In this document: in pieces, positions 1-10,100 of the stretch | Layout: each line of letters starts with the position of its first letter | How positions within the stretch are numbered: the stretch's first letter is position 1 | DNA from: Streptomyces sp. P3 | Lineage (GTDB): Bacteria; Actinomycetota; Actinomycetes; Streptomycetales; Streptomycetaceae | NCBI GenBank assembly: GCA_016893485.2 | Contig: JAFEKX020000001.1 | Coordinates: 2,914,001 to 2,978,000 of the forward strand | DNA length: 64,000 bases | Direction of reading: 5' to 3' | Notes under the pieces: generated by a model | Seen by the model: the letters and a program-made list of their open reading frames with translations, nothing else | Told to the model about the DNA's origin: nothing | Database searches by the model: none | Position numbers and translations under genes: made by a program

Positions 1-6
1 GCCACA

Positions 7-56
7 AAAGTGCTGTGGGGCGGGGATCGTATGTGATCCCCGCCCCACAGCACTTT
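7..56. terminator. perfect 22-bp hairpin, probable bidirectional terminator
   Basis: The arms at 7-28 and 35-56 are exact reverse complements with a 6-nt loop. The stem is GC-rich in the middle and begins AAAG / ends CTTT, so it reads as a terminator on both strands. It lies 20 bp beyond the stop of the DAHP synthase gene, which it probably ends; the gene to its left is outside the window. Confidence 0.85.
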
Positions 57-75
57 GCTGTAACAGGTGGAACGG

Positions 76-1427
<1,352 letters not shown>

Positions 1428-1510
1428 GGCCTCAACATTACGGGGTCGTGTCGAGCTATTTTCGCGCGGCTCGACAGGTGAGACACCCGCTCGCCCAGGT
1501 GCGCGTGGGG

Positions 1511-1516
1511 TAGGGT
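1511..1516 (+). promoter_or_regulatory. -10 element of the trp leader promoter
   Basis: TAGGGT ends 7 bp before the ATG of the trp leader peptide, so transcription should begin at or within a base of that ATG and the leader message would have no 5' untranslated region. No ribosome binding site precedes the ATG, which fits. I see no good -35 at 17-18 bp; the -10 assignment is inferred from position and sequence only. Confidence 0.5.
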
Positions 1517-1523
1517 GCCTCGC

Positions 1524-1580
1524 ATGTTCGCGCATTCGACCCGTAACTGGTGGTGGACCGCTCATCCGGCGGCCCACTGA
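1524..1580 (+). CDS. trpL: trp operon leader peptide (attenuator sensor)
   Basis: An 18-codon reading frame, [18 protein letters not shown], with three consecutive Trp codons near the middle. This is the classic design of a ribosome-stalling leader: low charged tRNA-Trp stalls the ribosome on the WWW codons and prevents formation of the downstream terminator. A trp attenuator ahead of a fused anthranilate synthase gene is known from Streptomyces venezuelae. The leader sits 96 bp before trpEG and is followed by a strong hairpin at 1604-1630. There is no Shine-Dalgarno; translation is probably leaderless. Confidence 0.92.
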   Translation: MFAHSTRNWWWTAHPAAH

Positions 1581-1603
1581 CTGCGCGTACTCCCAGTACT
1601 CCG

Positions 1604-1630
1604 CGAAGGCCGCCCGGGGGGCGGCCTTCG
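1604..1630 (+). terminator. trp attenuator terminator hairpin
   Basis: An 11-bp perfect stem (CGAAGGCCGCC with GGCGGCCTTCG) around a 5-nt loop lies between trpL and trpEG. There is no U run after it, which is normal in Streptomyces. Together with the three-Trp leader it forms the regulated terminator of the operon. Confidence 0.85.
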
Positions 1631-1676
1631 GTGTGTCCGGGGTCCGTTCCTCTCCACGAGAAGGAACCAAGGACCC

Positions 1677-3610
1677 ATGCATCTGGACGACCTGCTCAGC
1701 GATCCCCGCCCGTTCGCCCTGCTGCGCCGTCGCACCCCGGGCCACGACCAGGACGTGATCGAGGTCATGCGCGGCCCGGTCGCCTCCTACGACCGCCTCG
1801 CCGACCTCCCGGCCGAGGGCCTGGCCCTGATCCCCTTCCGCCAGATCCGCGAGCGCGGCTTCGACGTCCGCGACGACGGCACCCCAATGACCTTCCTCAC
1901 CCCCGAGGAGTCGTACGAGATCCCCCTCGCCGACGCCCTGGCCCAGCTGCCCGCGCACGACGTCCGGGTCGAGGGCGGCGGCTTCGACGTCGACGACGAG
2001 GCCTACGGGGAGATCGTCGGGCGGGTGCTGCGGGAGGAGATCGGGCGGGGCGAGGGCGCCAACTTCGTCATCCGGCGGACGTACGAGGGCGAGATCCCGG
2101 GGTACGGCAGGGCCGAGGCGCTGGCGTTGTTCCGGCGGCTGCTGGTCGGCGAGCAGGGCGCGTACTGGACGTTCGTCGTGCACACCGGAAATCAGCAAGG
2201 GCCCAAAGGGCCTTCCTTGGAAGGGCGGGGGCGGGAGACGGGTGGGCGGACGCTCGTGGGGGGCGAGCCCTGAGGTGCACGTCCGGATGTCGGGCGGAAC
2301 CGTCGTCATGAACCCGATCAGCGGCACGTATCGCTATCCGGCCGAGGGCCCCACCCCGAGCACCTGCTCTCCTTCCTCGCCGACGGGAAGGAGATCGAGG
2401 AGCTGTCGATGGTCGTCGACGAGGAGCTCAAGATGATGTGCATGGTCGGTGACATCGGCGGGGTCGTGATCGGGCCCCGGCTGAAGGAGATGGCTCATCT
2501 CGCGCACACCGAGTACGAGTTGCGCGGCCGGTCCTCGCTGGACGTGCGCGAGGTGCTGAAGGAGACGATGTTCGCGGCGACCGTCACCGGGTCGCCGGTG
2601 CAGAACGCCTGCCGGGTCATCGAGCGGCACGAGATCGGCGGGCGCGGCTACTACGCCGGTGCCCTCGCGCTGCTCGGCCGCGACTCCGGCGGCGCCCAGA
2701 CCCTCGACTCCCCCATCCTCATCCGCACCGCCGACATCGACCCGGCCGGCCGGCTGCGGGTCCCGGTCGGCGCCACCCTGGTCCGCGGCTCGGACCCGGC
2801 GAGCGAGGTCGCGGAGACCCACGCGAAGGCGGCGGGAGTGCTGGCGGCCCTGGGCGTACGACCGTCCCGGCCGCGGGACGAGAGCGCGCGGCCCCGGCTC
2901 GCCGACGACCCACGCGTGCGGGCCGCGCTCGACGGGCGCCGCTCCTCGCTCGCCCCGTTCTGGCTGCGGATGCAGGAGCGGTCCGAGGAGCTGACCGGGC
3001 ACGCGCTGGTCGTCGACGGGGAGGACACGTTCACCGCGATGCTCGCGCATGTGCTGCGGTCGAGCGGGCTTGACGTGACCGTGCGGCGGTACGACGAGGA
3101 GGGGCTGCGGGAGGCGGCGCTCGCGCACGAGGGGCCCGTGGTGCTGGGCCCCGGGCCGGGCGACCCCTCCGACACGGCCGACCCGAAGATGCGGTTCCTG
3201 CGCGCGCTGACCGCCGGGGTCCTCCTGGCGAACCGGCACGGTGTCCTCGGCGTCTGCCTCGGCCACGAACTGATCGCGGCGGAGCTGGGCCTGGAGATCG
3301 TACGGAAGGAGGTGCCGTACCAGGGGGCGCAGACGGTGATCGATCTGTTCGGGCGGGCGGAGACCGTCGGGTTCTACAACAGCTTCGTGGCGCGGTGCGA
3401 CGACGAGGCCGCCGTCGAGCTGGCCGCGCACGGGGTCGAGGTGAGCCGGAGCGAGACCGGGGAGGTGCACGCTCTGCGGGCTGCCGGTTTCGCCTCCGTC
3501 CAGTTCCACCCGGAGTCGGTGCTGACGCTCGACGGGGCTGCCGTCGTACGGGAGTTGGTGGGTCAGCTGCGGGGACGAGCACGTTCTCGGAGCGGCGGCC
3601 CTCCGTGTAG
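1677..3610 (+). CDS. trpEG: anthranilate synthase, fused TrpE-TrpG (PhzE-type architecture)
   Basis: Converts chorismate and glutamine to anthranilate. The N-terminal chorismate-binding half carries [22 protein letters not shown] and the GDIGG-type loop; the C-terminal glutamine amidotransferase half has VLGPGPGDP, the nucleophile elbow GVCLGHE and the terminal SVQFHPES His/Glu pair. About 644 aa after correction. Three indels: an extra G in the G6 run near 2258, a missing G near 2357 and a missing G at 3571-3574. The last correction gives the stop at 3610 and at the same time a natural end for the opposing dehydrogenase gene, so the two genes overlap tail to tail. An in-frame insert of roughly 19 residues (NQQGPKGPS... 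to ...GRETGG) sits between VVHTG and RTLVGASPE. Regulated by the trpL attenuator. ATG 1677 follows a GAAGGAA-type binding site. Confidence 0.93.
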
Positions 3611-4557
3611 TCGAGGACGTTCCGGACGGTGGCCTCGATGATCTGGCCGACGGCGTCCTCGGTGTAGTACGCCTGGTGGGAGGTGACCAGGACGTTCGGG
3701 AAGGTGACCAGGCGGGCCAGGGTGTCGTCGTCGACGGCCTCAAGGGACTTGTCGAGGAAGAACAGGCCTGCCTCCGCCTCGTAGACATCGAGTCCCACGC
3801 CGGTGAAGCGGCCCTCGCGGAGTTCGGCGACGAGGGCCGCGGTGTCGATCAGGCCGCCGCGGCTGGAGTTGACGAGGATCGCGTCGTCCTTCATCACCTT
3901 CAGGGCGTCGGCGTCGATGAGCCGCTGGGTCGCCGGCATCAGCGGGACGTGCAGGGTGACGAGGTCGGACTCGGCGAGGAGCTGGTCCTTGGGGACGTAG
4001 GTCATGCCGAGTTCCACACAGGCCGGGTTCTCGGTGACGTCCCAGCCGAGCAGGCGCATGCCGAAGCCGTGGGCGATCCGGGTGAACGCCTCGCCGATCC
4101 TGCCGGTGCCGAGGACGCCGACGGTACGGCCGCGCAGATCGCGGCCCATCAGTCCGTCGAGCCGGAAGTCGAAGTCGCGGGTGCGGGTCGCGGCGCGGAC
4201 GATACGGCGGTTGACGGCCATCGCGAGGGTCCAGGCGAACTCGGCGACGGAGTACGGGGAGTAGGAGGAGACACGGGCGACCGTGAGGCCGAGGCGCTCG
4301 GCGACGTCGAGGTCGATGTTGTTGAAGCCGGTGGAGCGCTGGGCGATGAGCCGGGTGCCGCCGGCCGCGAGGGTCCGCAGGACCCGGGGGTTCAGGTCGG
4401 CGTTGACGCTGGTGGAGATGATCTCGTGCCCGGCGGCGATCGGTGCGGTGTCCTCGTCGAGGAAGACGCTCAGGCAGCGGATCTCGTGCCGGCCGGCGAA
4501 CGCGCTCTCGATCAGCGGCTTCTCGTCGGCCTGGACGCCGAAGGCAAGGATCTCCAC
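3563..4557 (-). CDS. D-2-hydroxyacid dehydrogenase (D-lactate dehydrogenase-like)
   Basis: NAD-dependent cytoplasmic oxidoreductase of the D-isomer-specific 2-hydroxyacid dehydrogenase family. Visible features: RSTGFNNIDLD in the substrate domain, the Rossmann motif GVLGTGRIG (about residue 152), the NSSRGGLIDT loop with catalytic Arg, a Glu in LDVYEAE and the catalytic His in TSHQAYYT. That ending and the STGFNNID block are most like D-lactate dehydrogenases (LdhA); a 3-phosphoglycerate dehydrogenase role is less likely as there is no ACT domain. About 331 aa from GTG 4557. As read, the frame runs on past its end because one C is missing near 3571; with it restored the protein ends ...ENVLVPRS at 3563. 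Confidence 0.87.
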
Positions 4558-4570
4558 GAGCGCTCCCGTT

Positions 4571-4612
4571 CTGGTGGGTTATGGGCCGAATATACGACCG
4601 ATAACCCACCAG
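4571..4612. terminator. 12-bp inverted repeat between pfkA and the dehydrogenase gene
   Basis: CTGGTGGGTTAT at 4571-4582 pairs exactly with ATAACCCACCAG at 4601-4612 over an 18-nt loop. It starts 8 bp after the pfkA stop and ends 14 bp before the dehydrogenase start, so it may terminate pfkA, but its closeness to the dehydrogenase GTG also allows a role as operator or RNA switch for that gene. Confidence 0.65.
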
Positions 4613-4619
4613 CGCCGGT

Positions 4620-5648
4620 TCAGCCGAAGAAGACGCCGACCTCCTCGTACAGCTTCGGATCGACCGTCTTGAGCTGGGCCGTGGCCTCCGCGATCGGGAC
4701 CCGGACGATGTCCGTGCCGCGCAGAGCGACCATCTTGCCGAAGTCGCCGTCGCGGACGGCCTCGATGGCGTGCAGACCGAAGCGGGTGGCCAGCCAGCGG
4801 TCGAAGGCGCTCGGGGTGCCGCCGCGCTGGATGTGCCCGAGGACGGTGGTGCGGGCCTCCTTGCCGGTCCGCTTCTCCAGCTCCTTGGCCAGCCACTCGC
4901 CGACTCCGGACAGCCGGACGTGTCCGAAGGAGTCGAGGGTCCCGTCCTTCAGCACGACATCGCCGTCCTTGGGCATGGCCCCCTCCGCGACGACCACGAT
5001 CGGGGCGTACGACGCCTTGAACCGCGAGGTGATCCAGGCGCACACCTGGTCCACGTCGAAGCGCTGCTCGGGGATGAGGATGACGTTGGCGCCGCCCGCG
5101 AGGCCGGAGTGGATGGCGATCCAGCCGGTGTGCCGGCCCATGACCTCGCAGACCAGGATGCGCATGTGCGACTCGGCGGTGGTGTGCAGCCGGTCGATCG
5201 CCTCGGTGGCGATGCCGACGGCGGTGTCGAAGCCGAAGGTGTAGTCGGTGGCGGACAGGTCGTTGTCGATGGTCTTCGGTACGCCGACGCAGGGCACGCC
5301 GCTCTCGTCCCACAGCCGCGCGGCCACACCGAGGGTGTCCTCGCCGCCGATCACGATGAGCGCGTCGACCTCCTGCGCGGCGAGGTTGTCCTTGATGCGC
5401 TGGATGCCGTTCTCCAGCTTGAGCGGGTTGGTGCGGGAGGAGCCGAGGATGGTGCCGCCGCGGGGCAGGATGCCGCGCACGGCGGGGATGTCGAGCCGGA
5501 CGGTGTCACCTTCGAGCGGGCCTCGCCAGCCGTCCCGGTAGCCGACGAAACCGTAGCCGTACTCCTGCACGCCCTTGCGGACGATGCCCCGGATGACGGC
5601 GTTGAGTCCGGGGCAGTCGCCGCCTCCGGTCAGTACTCCGACGCGCAT
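4620..5648 (-). CDS. pfkA: 6-phosphofructokinase, group III, PPi-type active-site residues
   Basis: Phosphorylates fructose 6-phosphate in glycolysis. Intact 342 aa from ATG 5648. The phosphoryl-donor loop GGGDCPGLN is at residues 8-16, GGEDTLG at 101-107 and the catalytic PKTIDNDL at 124-131; MGRHTGWIA and the RTTVLGHIQRGG substrate-binding block follow. In this family Gly at position 104 and Gly in PGTIDND mark ATP users (E. coli PfkA), while Asp104 and Lys in PKTIDND mark pyrophosphate-dependent enzymes. Here both are of the PPi type, so the usual label ATP-PFK is uncertain. The short length fits prokaryotic PFK without duplicated allosteric halves. A possible Crp site lies 46 bp upstream. 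Confidence 0.92.
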   Translation of the reverse strand: MRVGVLTGGGDCPGLNAVIRGIVRKGVQEYGYGFVGYRDGWRGPLEGDTVRLDIPAVRGILPRGGTILGSSRTNPLKLENGIQRIKDNLAAQEVDALIVIGGEDTLGVAARLWDESGVPCVGVPKTIDNDLSATDYTFGFDTAVGIATEAIDRLHTTAESHMRILVCEVMGRHTGWIAIHSGLAGGANVILIPEQRFDVDQVCAWITSRFKASYAPIVVVAEGAMPKDGDVVLKDGTLDSFGHVRLSGVGEWLAKELEKRTGKEARTTVLGHIQRGGTPSAFDRWLATRFGLHAIEAVRDGDFGKMVALRGTDIVRVPIAEATAQLKTVDPKLYEEVGVFFG

Positions 5649-5693
5649 GGAAATATCCCTTCGCCGCGGTTTCCTGTGAGAGCCACGCTAATG

Positions 5694-5707
5694 GTGATCC
5701 AGGTCAC
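5694..5707. promoter_or_regulatory. possible Crp binding site upstream of pfkA
   Basis: GTGATCCAGGTCAC matches the Streptomyces Crp pattern GTG-N6-GNCAC and is a symmetric GTGA/TCAC palindrome. Its near edge is 46 bp from the pfkA start. The motif is short and degenerate, so chance occurrence is possible. Confidence 0.4.
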
Positions 5708-5750
5708 AGAGGGATGGGCGGGAAGGTCAATTCGACTGAATTATGGGGGA

Positions 5751-5773
5751 GTTGATCTACGCAGCGGATCAAC
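5751..5773. terminator. small hairpin after the response regulator gene
   Basis: GTTGATC (5751-5757) and GATCAAC (5767-5773) form a 7-bp stem with a 9-nt loop, just beyond the stop of the response regulator at 5782. It is weak by Streptomyces standards. Confidence 0.4.
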
Positions 5774-5781
5774 CGGCTCGG

Positions 5782-6458
5782 CTACGCGTCGTCGAGGCCG
5801 CGCTCTATGGCGTACCGGACCAGCTCCACGCGGTTGTGCAACTGGAGCTTGCCCAGGGTGTTCTGCACATGGTTCTGGACCGTGCGGTGCGAGATGACCA
5901 GGCGCTCGGCGATCTGCTTGTAGCTCAGGCCCTTGGCGACCAGGCGCAGCACCTCGGTCTCGCGGTCGGTGAGTTGGGGCGCCTTGGGCTCGTCGCTGCC
6001 TGCGGCCGGTGCCGGGTCGGAGGCCAGCCGGCGGTACTCGCCGAGGACCAGTCCGGCGAGGCCGGGGTGAACACCGGATCGCCCACGGCCGTCCGGCGCA
6101 CCGCGTCCAACAGCTCTTCCGTGGAAGCCGACTTGAGCAGATAGCCGGTCGCCCCCGACTTCACCGCCTCCAGCACGTCGGCGTGCTCGCCGCTCGCGGA
6201 GAGGACCAGGACGCGCAACGCCGGGTTGGCGCCCACCAGTTCCTTGCAGACCTGGACACCCGGCATCGCCGGCAGGTTCAGGTCGAGCACGAGGACGTCC
6301 GGGGCGGCGGCCTTCGCCCGCCGTACCGCCTGCTCGCCGTCACCGGCGGTGGCGACCACGTCGAAGCCGGACTCGGCCAGGTCGCGGGCGACGGCGTCAC
6401 GCCACATCGGGTGGTCGTCCACCACCATGACCCTGATCGGGCCCTGCTGCTCACTCAT
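5782..6458 (-). CDS. NarL/FixJ-family response regulator
   Basis: Receiver plus LuxR-type helix-turn-helix DNA-binding protein, about 225 aa. The receiver starts IRVMVVDDHPMWRDA (acidic pair), has the phospho-acceptor Asp in VLVLDLNLP and the conserved Lys in YLLKSAS. The C-terminal HTH has LTDRETEVLRLVAKG, IAERLVISHRTVQNH and ends ERGLDDA. One base is missing near 6072 (run of C on the coding strand), which splits receiver and HTH in the raw frame. Its ATG overlaps the stop of the kinase gene (ATGA), so the pair is translationally coupled and almost certainly cognate. Ligand unknown. Confidence 0.88.
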
Positions 6459-7677
6459 CGTGTCCCCGCCTTCCCCCGCGCCTTCGGTACCTTCAGCTCG
6501 ACTTCCGTGCCCTGCCCGGGAATCGACACCAGCTCGGCGCTGCCGCCGAGGTCCCGCAGCCGCCCCGGATCGACAGGGCGACCCCGAGCCGCCCCTCCCC
6601 CTCGGCCTGCGCGAGCCGCCCCTCGGGAATCCCGGGCCCGTCGTCCCGCACGGTCACCTGACCTCCCGGGGCTCGTCCTCGACCAGGATCCACGCCCGCG
6701 CGTCCTCACCGGCATGCCTGCGCACATTGTCCAGCGCTGCCCCGACAGCCGCGGCCAGCTCCTTCGCCGCGGGCGCGGGCAACGGCACCGGCGCCCCGGG
6801 CTCGGCGAAACTCACCTTCGCCGCGGCATACGGCGCGAGCAGCGCCCGCAGATCGACCTCCCCGTCGCCTTCGTCCACGTCGTCTTCTTCCTCCACGGCC
6901 CGCACGACCGCGCCCTCCGCCGCGTCCAGGGAGACCCGGGACACGGGCACCAGGCCACCGGAGACCAGGGTGCGCAGCGCGATCTCCTGCTCGCCCGCCA
7001 TCCGGCCCAGCTCGCCCGCCTCGCCGCCGAGGACGGCACCGCGCCGCTGGACCATCGCCAGCACCTGGAGGACGCCGTCGTGGATGTCCCGGGCGAGGCG
7101 CTCCCGTTCCCGCGTGGTGGCCTCGATCTCCAGGGCGCGGGCGAGGGTGCGCTCGGAGGCGCGGGCGACCTCGACGACGTAGCCGATAGCGATGGAGGCG
7201 ACCCAGACGAGAGGACCACGTTGTGGACGGTGTCGCGGGCCGGGGAGCCGCGCTCGATCAGGTTGGCGACGGCGACCGGGGTGGAGGCGAAGGCAGCCCA
7301 GCGCCAGCCGCCCTTGAGGGCGTAGGCGAGGACCGAGCCCGCGGTCCATATCGACGGGAGGGTGGGGCCGCCGTTCTGTATGTGGTGGTCGTCGGCCGCG
7401 ATCGGGGTGAGGACGATGCCGGTCAGCGCGATCGCGAGGTCGACGGCGAGGAAACGTTTGTGCACGCGACCGCGCTCTGCACCCGGGGCAGGGTGGCGAG
7501 CGTCCAGACGACCAGGACGACGTAGAAGGCGATGGCGATGCCGGGGCGGTCGAACTCGTCGTAGGCGGAGGCGAACAGCCCGATCGCGTACAGCATGGTC
7601 AGCACGCGGTAGCCGCTCAGGGCACGCCAGAGCGGCTGCTCGACGGACATCCTGATGACACGTACCTGCTTGGCCAT
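6455..7677 (-). CDS. two-component sensor histidine kinase (HisKA_3 type)
   Basis: Partner kinase of the adjacent regulator, about 407 aa after correcting four indels (near 7466, 7213, 6660 and 6563). The N-terminus (MAKQVRVIRMSVEQPLWRAL) leads into several hydrophobic segments including TMLYAIGLFAS, YVVLVVWTLATL and IWTAGSVLAYALKG, indicating a membrane-bound sensor. The dimerisation/phosphoacceptor helix is RERLARDIHDGVLQVLAMVQ with the His in DIHDG; the ATP-binding domain has DNVRRHAGEDA (N box) and VRDDGPGIPEG (G1), then GRLRDLGGSAELVS. No known sensor domain is visible, so the signal is unknown. Gene order kinase-regulator with ATGA overlap. Confidence 0.84.
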
Positions 7678-7708
7678 CTCCCCACCCCCGACACAGACTC
7701 CGGCCCGC

Positions 7709-8470
7709 CTAGGGGCTGGTCTGTTCCTTCTCCGTCTGCGCGAGCGCGGCCTTGGCCGCCTTGTCCGCTTCCTTGTCGGCCTTCGCCGCGTCCGCGATCC
7801 GGCGCTTGGCCGCCGTCGCGTAGATGTCGACGTACTCCTGGCCGGAGAGCTTCATGATCTCGTACATGACCTCGTCGGTCACCGCGCGGAGGACGAAGCG
7901 GTCGTGCTCCATGCCGTTGTACCGGCTGAAGTCGAGCGGCTTGCCGATCCGGATACCGGGCCGCATCAGCTTCGGCATGACCTTGCCGGGCGGCTGGATC
8001 TTCTCCGTGTCGATCATCGCGACCGGGATCACCGGAGCGCCGGTGGCGAGCGCCACGCGCGCGAGACCACCGGGCTTGCCGCGGTAGAGCCGGCCGTCCG
8101 GGGAGCGCGTGCCCTCCGGATAGATACCGAACAGCTCACCGCGCTCCAGGACGTCGATCCCGGCCTTGACCGCGGCCTCGCCCGCCCCGCGCGCACCGGA
8201 GCGGTCCACCGGAAGCTGGCCTGCGCCCTTGAAGAACGCGGCCGTCAGCTTGCCCTTCACCCCGGGCGTCGTGAAGTACTCGGCCTTCGCGATGAAGGTG
8301 ACCTTGCGGTCCAGCACCGCGGGCAGGAAGAACGAGTCCGAGAACGAGAGGTGATTGCTCGCCAGGATCGCGGCGCCCTCGTCCGGAATGTTCTCCAAGC
8401 CCTCCACCCAGGGTCGGAAGGCGACCTTCAGCGGTCCCCCGATGGCGACCTTCATCGTGCCGTACAACAA
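7709..8470 (-). CDS. 1-acyl-sn-glycerol-3-phosphate acyltransferase (PlsC family)
   Basis: Intact 253-aa lysophospholipid acyltransferase that would acylate lysophosphatidic acid at the inner membrane face in phospholipid synthesis. The acyltransferase motifs are in order: NHLSFSDSFFLP (the HX4D catalytic pair, about residue 40), GAGQLPVDRSG, and FGIYPEGTRSPDG (substrate phosphate-binding), followed by a Pro-rich VIPVAMIDT. The C-terminal 40 residues are Ala/Lys-rich and charged. Divergent from the hydrolase gene at 8662. Actinobacteria carry several paralogues, so exact substrate is uncertain. Confidence 0.9.
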   Translation of the reverse strand: MLYGTMKVAIGGPLKVAFRPWVEGLENIPDEGAAILASNHLSFSDSFFLPAVLDRKVTFIAKAEYFTTPGVKGKLTAAFFKGAGQLPVDRSGARGAGEAAVKAGIDVLERGELFGIYPEGTRSPDGRLYRGKPGGLARVALATGAPVIPVAMIDTEKIQPPGKVMPKLMRPGIRIGKPLDFSRYNGMEHDRFVLRAVTDEVMYEIMKLSGQEYVDIYATAAKRRIADAAKADKEADKAAKAALAQTEKEQTSP

Positions 8471-8661
8471 CCGAGTGCCTCCCGTGTCCGTCGATCAGAC
8501 CTTAACCCGGAGCACTGTCAAAGGACCCGACGACCCTGGTCGGTGTCAGTGCGGTCGCGTACGGTTAACCGCATCTGGACTTGTTCACACCCCTCTCAAG
8601 CACATCCTCTCATGGACACGCGTCTCAAGAACACGCCCCTCTCATGAACAGGAGACCGAAG

Positions 8662-9474
8662 GTGCCGGTCCTCCCGGAGCCGAGCCGTACCGCCACGAGG
8701 GCGGGGAGGTCGGAGTTCTCCTCTGCCACGGCTTCACCGGTTCCCCGCAGTCGCTGCGCCCCTGGGCGGAGTATCTGGCCGAGCGCGGCCTCACCGTGTC
8801 GCTGCCCCTGCTGCCCGGGCACGGCACCCGCTGGGAGGACATGCAGCTCACCGGCTGGCAGGACTGGTACGCGGAGGTGGACCGCGAGCTGCGCGCCCTG
8901 CGCGAGCGCTGCTCGCAGGTCTTCGTCGCGGGCCTGTCCATGGGCGGCGCGCTGGCCCTGCGGCTGGCCGCGAAGCACGGCGACGAGATCAGCGGTGTCG
9001 TGGTCGTCAACCCGGGCATCAAGGTGCACGGCGTCGCGGCGTACGCCCTTCCGGTGGTCCGCCATCTGGTGCGTACGGCACCGGGCATCGCCAGCGACAT
9101 CGCGAAGGAGGGCAGCGAGGAGGTCGGCTACGACAAGGTGCCGCTGCACTCCGCGCACTCCCTGCGTATTTTCTTCCGCCTCGTCGACAGCGAGCTGCCC
9201 CAGGTCACCCAGCCGCTCCTGCTGCTGCACAGCCCCCAGGACCATGTGGTCCCGCCGGCCGACTCGGCCCGTGTCCTCAGCCGGGTTTCCTCCAGGGACG
9301 TGACGGAGATCCTGCTGGAACAGAGCTACCACGTCGCGACGTTGGACCACGACGCGGACCGGATTTTTCGAGGAGAGCTTCGCGTTCATCGGCCGGCTCG
9401 CACCCAGTGTCGGCAAGCAGGCGTCCGACACGGGCCGGGTGAGCGAGCAGGAAGGGACGGCCACAGGTGGCTGA
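8662..9474 (+). CDS. alpha/beta hydrolase (carboxylesterase / monoacylglycerol lipase-like)
   Basis: About 270 aa of alpha/beta-hydrolase fold. LLCHGFTGSPQSLRPWAEYL supplies the oxyanion HGFTGSP region, FVAGLSMGGALAL the nucleophile elbow (Ser in GLSMG), and the acid and base are in HSPQDHVVPP and SYHVATLDHD. This motif set resembles Geobacillus Est30-type carboxylesterases. GTG 8662 follows AGGAG at 8651. Two indels: a missing G near 8677 right after the start, and an extra T in the T run at 9363-9367, after which it ends ...TGRVSEQEGTATGG. Its stop overlaps the next gene's GTG. Physiological substrate unknown; proximity to plsC hints at lipid turnover. Confidence 0.85.
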
Positions 9475-10100
9475 GCACGACTCCGACCGCGAGGGCCTCG
9501 AACCGGACGAGCAGGGCGTCCCGTTCGACGAGGAGGCCGCGTGGGCCGCGATCGTCGCGGGGTACGGCGAGGAGCCCAAGGATCCGCCGGGCGCCAAGCC
9601 GTTCAAGTCGATCGAGGACCTGGCACTGCTCGACCCCGAGAAGAACGACGCCGAGCCCGCGGAGAAGGCCGACAAGGCCGAGAAGGCGGACGGGGGCGAA
9701 AAAGGCGGACAAGGCACAGCAGGCTGACGCCGAGGAGCCGCCCGCGCCCGCCAAGCCGCTGGGCAGCTCGGTCTCCTTCGCGCCCGGGGTCGGCGGACCC
9801 CGTGACTACAGCGCGCCGGCCTCCTCCGAGGAGGACTTCGACGAGGACGACGAGGGCCACTTCGTGCCGCCGGAGCCGCCGCCGCTGCCGTCCGCCGACA
9901 CCACGGCCAAGTTCGCCTGGCTCGGGGTGATCGGCGGCCCGATCCTGATGCTGCTCGCGGTGCTGCTCAGCTGGGACATGACCTGGTGGCTGGCGACCAT
10001 CGGGATCGGCGGCTTCCTGGGCGGCTTCGGCACGCTGGTGATGCGGATGCGGACGGACGAGGAGGACGGGGACGACCCCGGGCGCGGGGCGGTCGTCTAG
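9467..10100 (+). CDS. conserved acidic membrane protein of unknown function
   Basis: About 210 aa. The N-terminal two thirds are soluble and highly charged: SIEDLALLDPEKN, then Glu/Lys/Ala repeats (AEKADKAEKAD), then a Pro-rich acidic linker (SSEEDFDEDDEGHFVPPEPPP). Two hydrophobic helices follow (LGVIGGPILMLLAVLLSW and WWLATIGIGGFLGGFGTL) and an acidic tail. One extra A near 9700 in a run of A splits the raw frame. GTG 9467 overlaps the preceding stop, suggesting cotranscription with the hydrolase. I know similar proteins only as conserved Streptomyces hypotheticals; no function is assigned. Confidence 0.75.

Noticed and set aside
3395..3610. Independent 71-aa ORF at the end of trpEG
   Set aside because: It is the correct C-terminal frame of trpEG after one missing G, not a separate gene.
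4571..4612. Rex (redox) operator ahead of the dehydrogenase gene
   Set aside because: The palindrome does not match the known Streptomyces Rex pattern (TGTGAAC...GTTCACA).
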